Part shown: positions 4,785 to 6,685 of the stretch, piece by piece | Layout of the letters: every line of letters begins with the position of its first letter | How positions within the stretch are numbered: the stretch's first letter is position 1 | Assembly (NCBI GenBank): GCA_030636255.1 | Contig: DAOVXH010000100.1 | Coordinates: forward strand, 1-6,685 | DNA: 6,685 nucleotides | Direction of reading: 5' to 3' | From: Methanomassiliicoccales archaeon | GTDB taxonomy: Archaea > Thermoplasmatota > Thermoplasmata > SG8-5 | Translations under genes and position numbers: made by a program | Notes under the pieces: generated by a model | What the model saw: the letters and a program-made list of their open reading frames with translations, nothing else | Told to the model about the DNA's origin: nothing | The model's database searches: none

Positions 4785-6170
4785 ATGGCAAAAAGGGGGC
4801 ATACAGAAGAAGGAAAGGTGTTCTGCTCGGAATGCGGTTCGGTAATAGACAAAGAAGCTGATAAGTGTGAGCACTGCACCGAACCCCTGGAAAGTGATTT
4901 CGAAGCTGTTGTCTGTCCTTATTGTGCCACTGTACTTGATTCTGTTTCTGAGAACTGTACAAACTGTGGCCTTAGATTCAAAAAGGAAGCAAAAAGCGGA
5001 GGCCGAAGTAAAGAGGATGAGGAATTTTTATCCAGGCTTCTGGACTGGGGCCGTAACCTTGAACAAAAACGTGCAATTGAGGACAAGGAAGAAACAGAAA
5101 AGGCTACAGAGGTTTTCAAGGACATTGTTGGCTCTACAATATCTACACCTATGCAAGAAGAGACCCTCAGAGAGATAAAGAAGTCAGCAGAGGAACGAGC
5201 TGAATTCGATAAGAGGGAGGAGAGCATCAATCAGATGGCCACACCACTTAAAAAGGCCCTTGACCTCCGGATGAAAGCTCTTGATAATCTTGAAAAGGCC
5301 ATTGGCCCATTGAATGAAGAACTTGAACAGCTAGACCCCAATGATACTGAGGTTGATCTAAAACGCAGTGAGATAGAACGCCGCATGGCCGAGATAATGG
5401 TAGAAAGAAGTGCCATACAAGGCCTTGAAGATAATATCGCCAATATGGATACGGCCTACCGCCAACTCCTGAAACAACATTCTGCCGAGATAAAAGAAAA
5501 AGAAGAAAACCTGAACTCCAGGCTTACGGCCTTCAAGGGAGAGATGGAGCGCCGGGAAAAGGAGAAAGAGAAGCTCAAGCACAGAGAACAGATACTTGCT
5601 GACAGGGAAAAGGAACTGGTAGACAGGATAGATTCTCTGAAAGAGAGAGAAATCAGCCTTAAGAATACCGAGGAAAAGCTCAAGCAGGAGATAAAATCCC
5701 TAAAAGAGGAAAAAGGCGATGTGGAAGGCCTGAAAAAGCCTGCTGGCGAGCTTATAGTTGCAAAGGGCAAATGGCTTGTGGATGAGAAAGAGATTAAGAA
5801 TATCCTGAAAAAATCCAAGAAGGTAAGAGAGACATGGCTCGAAGAACAGGCCAGCATCCAGGAATCAATATCAAGTGGTGAAGATGGGCAACAGATTAAT
5901 CAGGAAAGCCAGGAACGGCTTGATGCCAGAGAAAAGGAGCTTCAGGATAAAATTGATAGACTGGAGGAGAAGCTGGCTGGTATTGTGTCTGAGGAAAAGC
6001 TACTCGAAGCAGAGGGAAAGGCATTAGCTGTGGATGGAGAGAGATTAAAGAAAGTTTTAAAGGTATTGGATGATTTACTTGAACATCTACCTGAAGAGAT
6101 TATTGAAAAATTTGCCAAATCTGATGATTACAAACATTATGATGCACTAATGGAGGAACTGGGACTTTAG
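4785..6170 (+). CDS. Double zinc-ribbon protein with long coiled coil
   Basis: This 461-residue protein was not matched to a named family. The N-terminus holds two CxxC-CxxC zinc ribbons in tandem: C14/C17 with C28/C31, and C44/C47 with C58/C61. From about residue 125 to 312 and again from 372 to 425 it is rich in Glu, Lys, Arg and Leu with heptad-like spacing, typical of a long coiled coil broken near 313-350 (GLKKPAGELIVAKGKW). A repeated block, REKEL-x-D-x-ID, occurs at 274-283 and 382-391. The C-terminus ends in a short predicted helical segment, LPEEIIEKFAKSDDYKHYDA. No signal peptide, membrane segment or enzyme motif is seen, so a cytoplasmic scaffold, adaptor or nucleic-acid-associated structural role is the cautious inference. 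ATG 4785 follows GGCGGT at seven bases. It heads an operon with the next zinc-ribbon gene, 10 bp downstream. Confidence 0.88.
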   Translation: MAKRGHTEEGKVFCSECGSVIDKEADKCEHCTEPLESDFEAVVCPYCATVLDSVSENCTNCGLRFKKEAKSGGRSKEDEEFLSRLLDWGRNLEQKRAIEDKEETEKATEVFKDIVGSTISTPMQEETLREIKKSAEERAEFDKREESINQMATPLKKALDLRMKALDNLEKAIGPLNEELEQLDPNDTEVDLKRSEIERRMAEIMVERSAIQGLEDNIANMDTAYRQLLKQHSAEIKEKEENLNSRLTAFKGEMERREKEKEKLKHREQILADREKELVDRIDSLKEREISLKNTEEKLKQEIKSLKEEKGDVEGLKKPAGELIVAKGKWLVDEKEIKNILKKSKKVRETWLEEQASIQESISSGEDGQQINQESQERLDAREKELQDKIDRLEEKLAGIVSEEKLLEAEGKALAVDGERLKKVLKVLDDLLEHLPEEIIEKFAKSDDYKHYDALMEELGL

Positions 6171-6180
6171 GTGACTGACC

Positions 6181-6685
6181 ATGGGTTTACGGGACAAAGC
6201 AAAAAAGGCCCTCGAAGAAGAGGTGGAAGACGCAATCATTGTAGAGGATGCGTCGCCTGAAGAACCTGAGCCAGTCAAGGAAGAAGTTCAGGAAGATGTT
6301 CCATGTCCAAAATGCAATGCCATGAACAGCAGCGATGCAGCAATGTGCTTCTCATGTGGCACCAACATGAAAGAGGAATATGTTCCAGAGCCAGAACCCG
6401 CTGCCGAAGAAGTGGTGGAAGAGGAAGTGCCAGATGAGCCAGGCATTGATATATCTGCTCAATTAATCGAGAAGGTTGAAGAGATAGAAGCTAACATTAT
6501 TGAAACTGTTGAGCCAGAACCTGAAATTGTAGAATCTGGAGATTCTACACCGGCTTCATTAGAAGCCGCTGAACCAAAAGAAGAAAAGGTAGAAGTTCCA
6601 GCAATGCCAGATATGTCCGAGATTCAGAAATCCATCGACAAGATGAAGGATCTTGAGAAGTCCGAGAAAAAGCTCAAGAAAAAGC
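6181..6685 (+). CDS. Acidic zinc-ribbon protein, N-terminal part (cut by window edge)
   Basis: The frame opens at ATG 6181 and remains open for 168 codons to the right edge. Residues 1-20 (MGLRDKAKKALEEEVEDAII) could form an amphipathic helix. One zinc ribbon follows, with C42, C45, C56 and C59 (CPKC, CFSC). Residues 65-140 are a very acidic, Pro/Glu/Val-rich linker with repeated PEPE-like patches, likely disordered. From about 143 a Lys/Glu-rich helix begins (IQKSIDKMKDLEKSEKK), probably the start of a coiled coil. GGTGA (6170-6174), overlapping the previous stop codon, is its likely ribosome-binding site, which together with the 10-bp gap argues for co-transcription and perhaps translational coupling. 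The architecture echoes its neighbour (zinc ribbon first, coiled coil later), suggesting that the two proteins work together. No function can be assigned from sequence. Confidence 0.82.
   Translation, partial: MGLRDKAKKALEEEVEDAIIVEDASPEEPEPVKEEVQEDVPCPKCNAMNSSDAAMCFSCGTNMKEEYVPEPEPAAEEVVEEEVPDEPGIDISAQLIEKVEEIEANIIETVEPEPEIVESGDSTPASLEAAEPKEEKVEVPAMPDMSEIQKSIDKMKDLEKSEKKLKKK

Noticed and set aside
5456..5857. Minus-strand open frame of 133 codons opposite the coiled-coil gene
   Set aside because: It is a Ser/Phe/Leu-rich mirror of the Glu/Lys-rich coiled-coil codons, a usual artefact opposite such genes; no ribosome-binding site or family resemblance.

Overview
The window looks archaeal, most likely euryarchaeal. 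It carries ribosomal protein L15e (found in archaea and eukaryotes, not bacteria), an archaeal-type SepF, a single-domain KaiC/RAD55-type RecA ATPase and a TtuA/NcsA-type tRNA thiolase with two zinc fingers. AT-rich TATA-like boxes lie about 25-27 bp before several start codons, as in leaderless archaeal transcripts. Placement in Thermoplasmatota is only an impression from gene style and cannot be proved here.

Layout, left to right. Minus strand: a Fic-family AMPylator running off the left edge (1-476), then a TtuA/NcsA-type tRNA 2-thiolation enzyme (559-1488). Plus strand, divergent from it: a KaiC-like ATPase (1568-2263), with one AT-rich box placed to serve both genes. Minus strand: sepF (2381-2758), flanked on both sides by degenerate 7-nt periodic repeats (about 2276-2324 and 2834-2882). 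Next is a roughly 330-bp stretch without a convincing gene. It holds the sepF promoter, the repeats, a TATA box and three consecutive hairpins, and leads into rpl15e (3093-3773, plus). Convergent with rpl15e, with one base between the stop codons, is a shortened ThiI-like THUMP protein that has lost its PP-loop (3775-4638, minus). Divergent from that is a plus-strand pair: a double zinc-ribbon/long coiled-coil protein (4785-6170) and, 10 bp later, a second zinc-ribbon protein with a very acidic linker (6181 to the right edge).

How the genes relate: most are housekeeping genes (translation, tRNA thiolation, cell division). The least explained parts are the zinc-ribbon/coiled-coil pair, which looks like a two-protein scaffold or adaptor unit of unknown role; the catalytically erased ThiI relative; the structured region ahead of rpl15e; and the heptamer arrays around sepF. 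I see no mobile element, CRISPR array, tRNA or rRNA.
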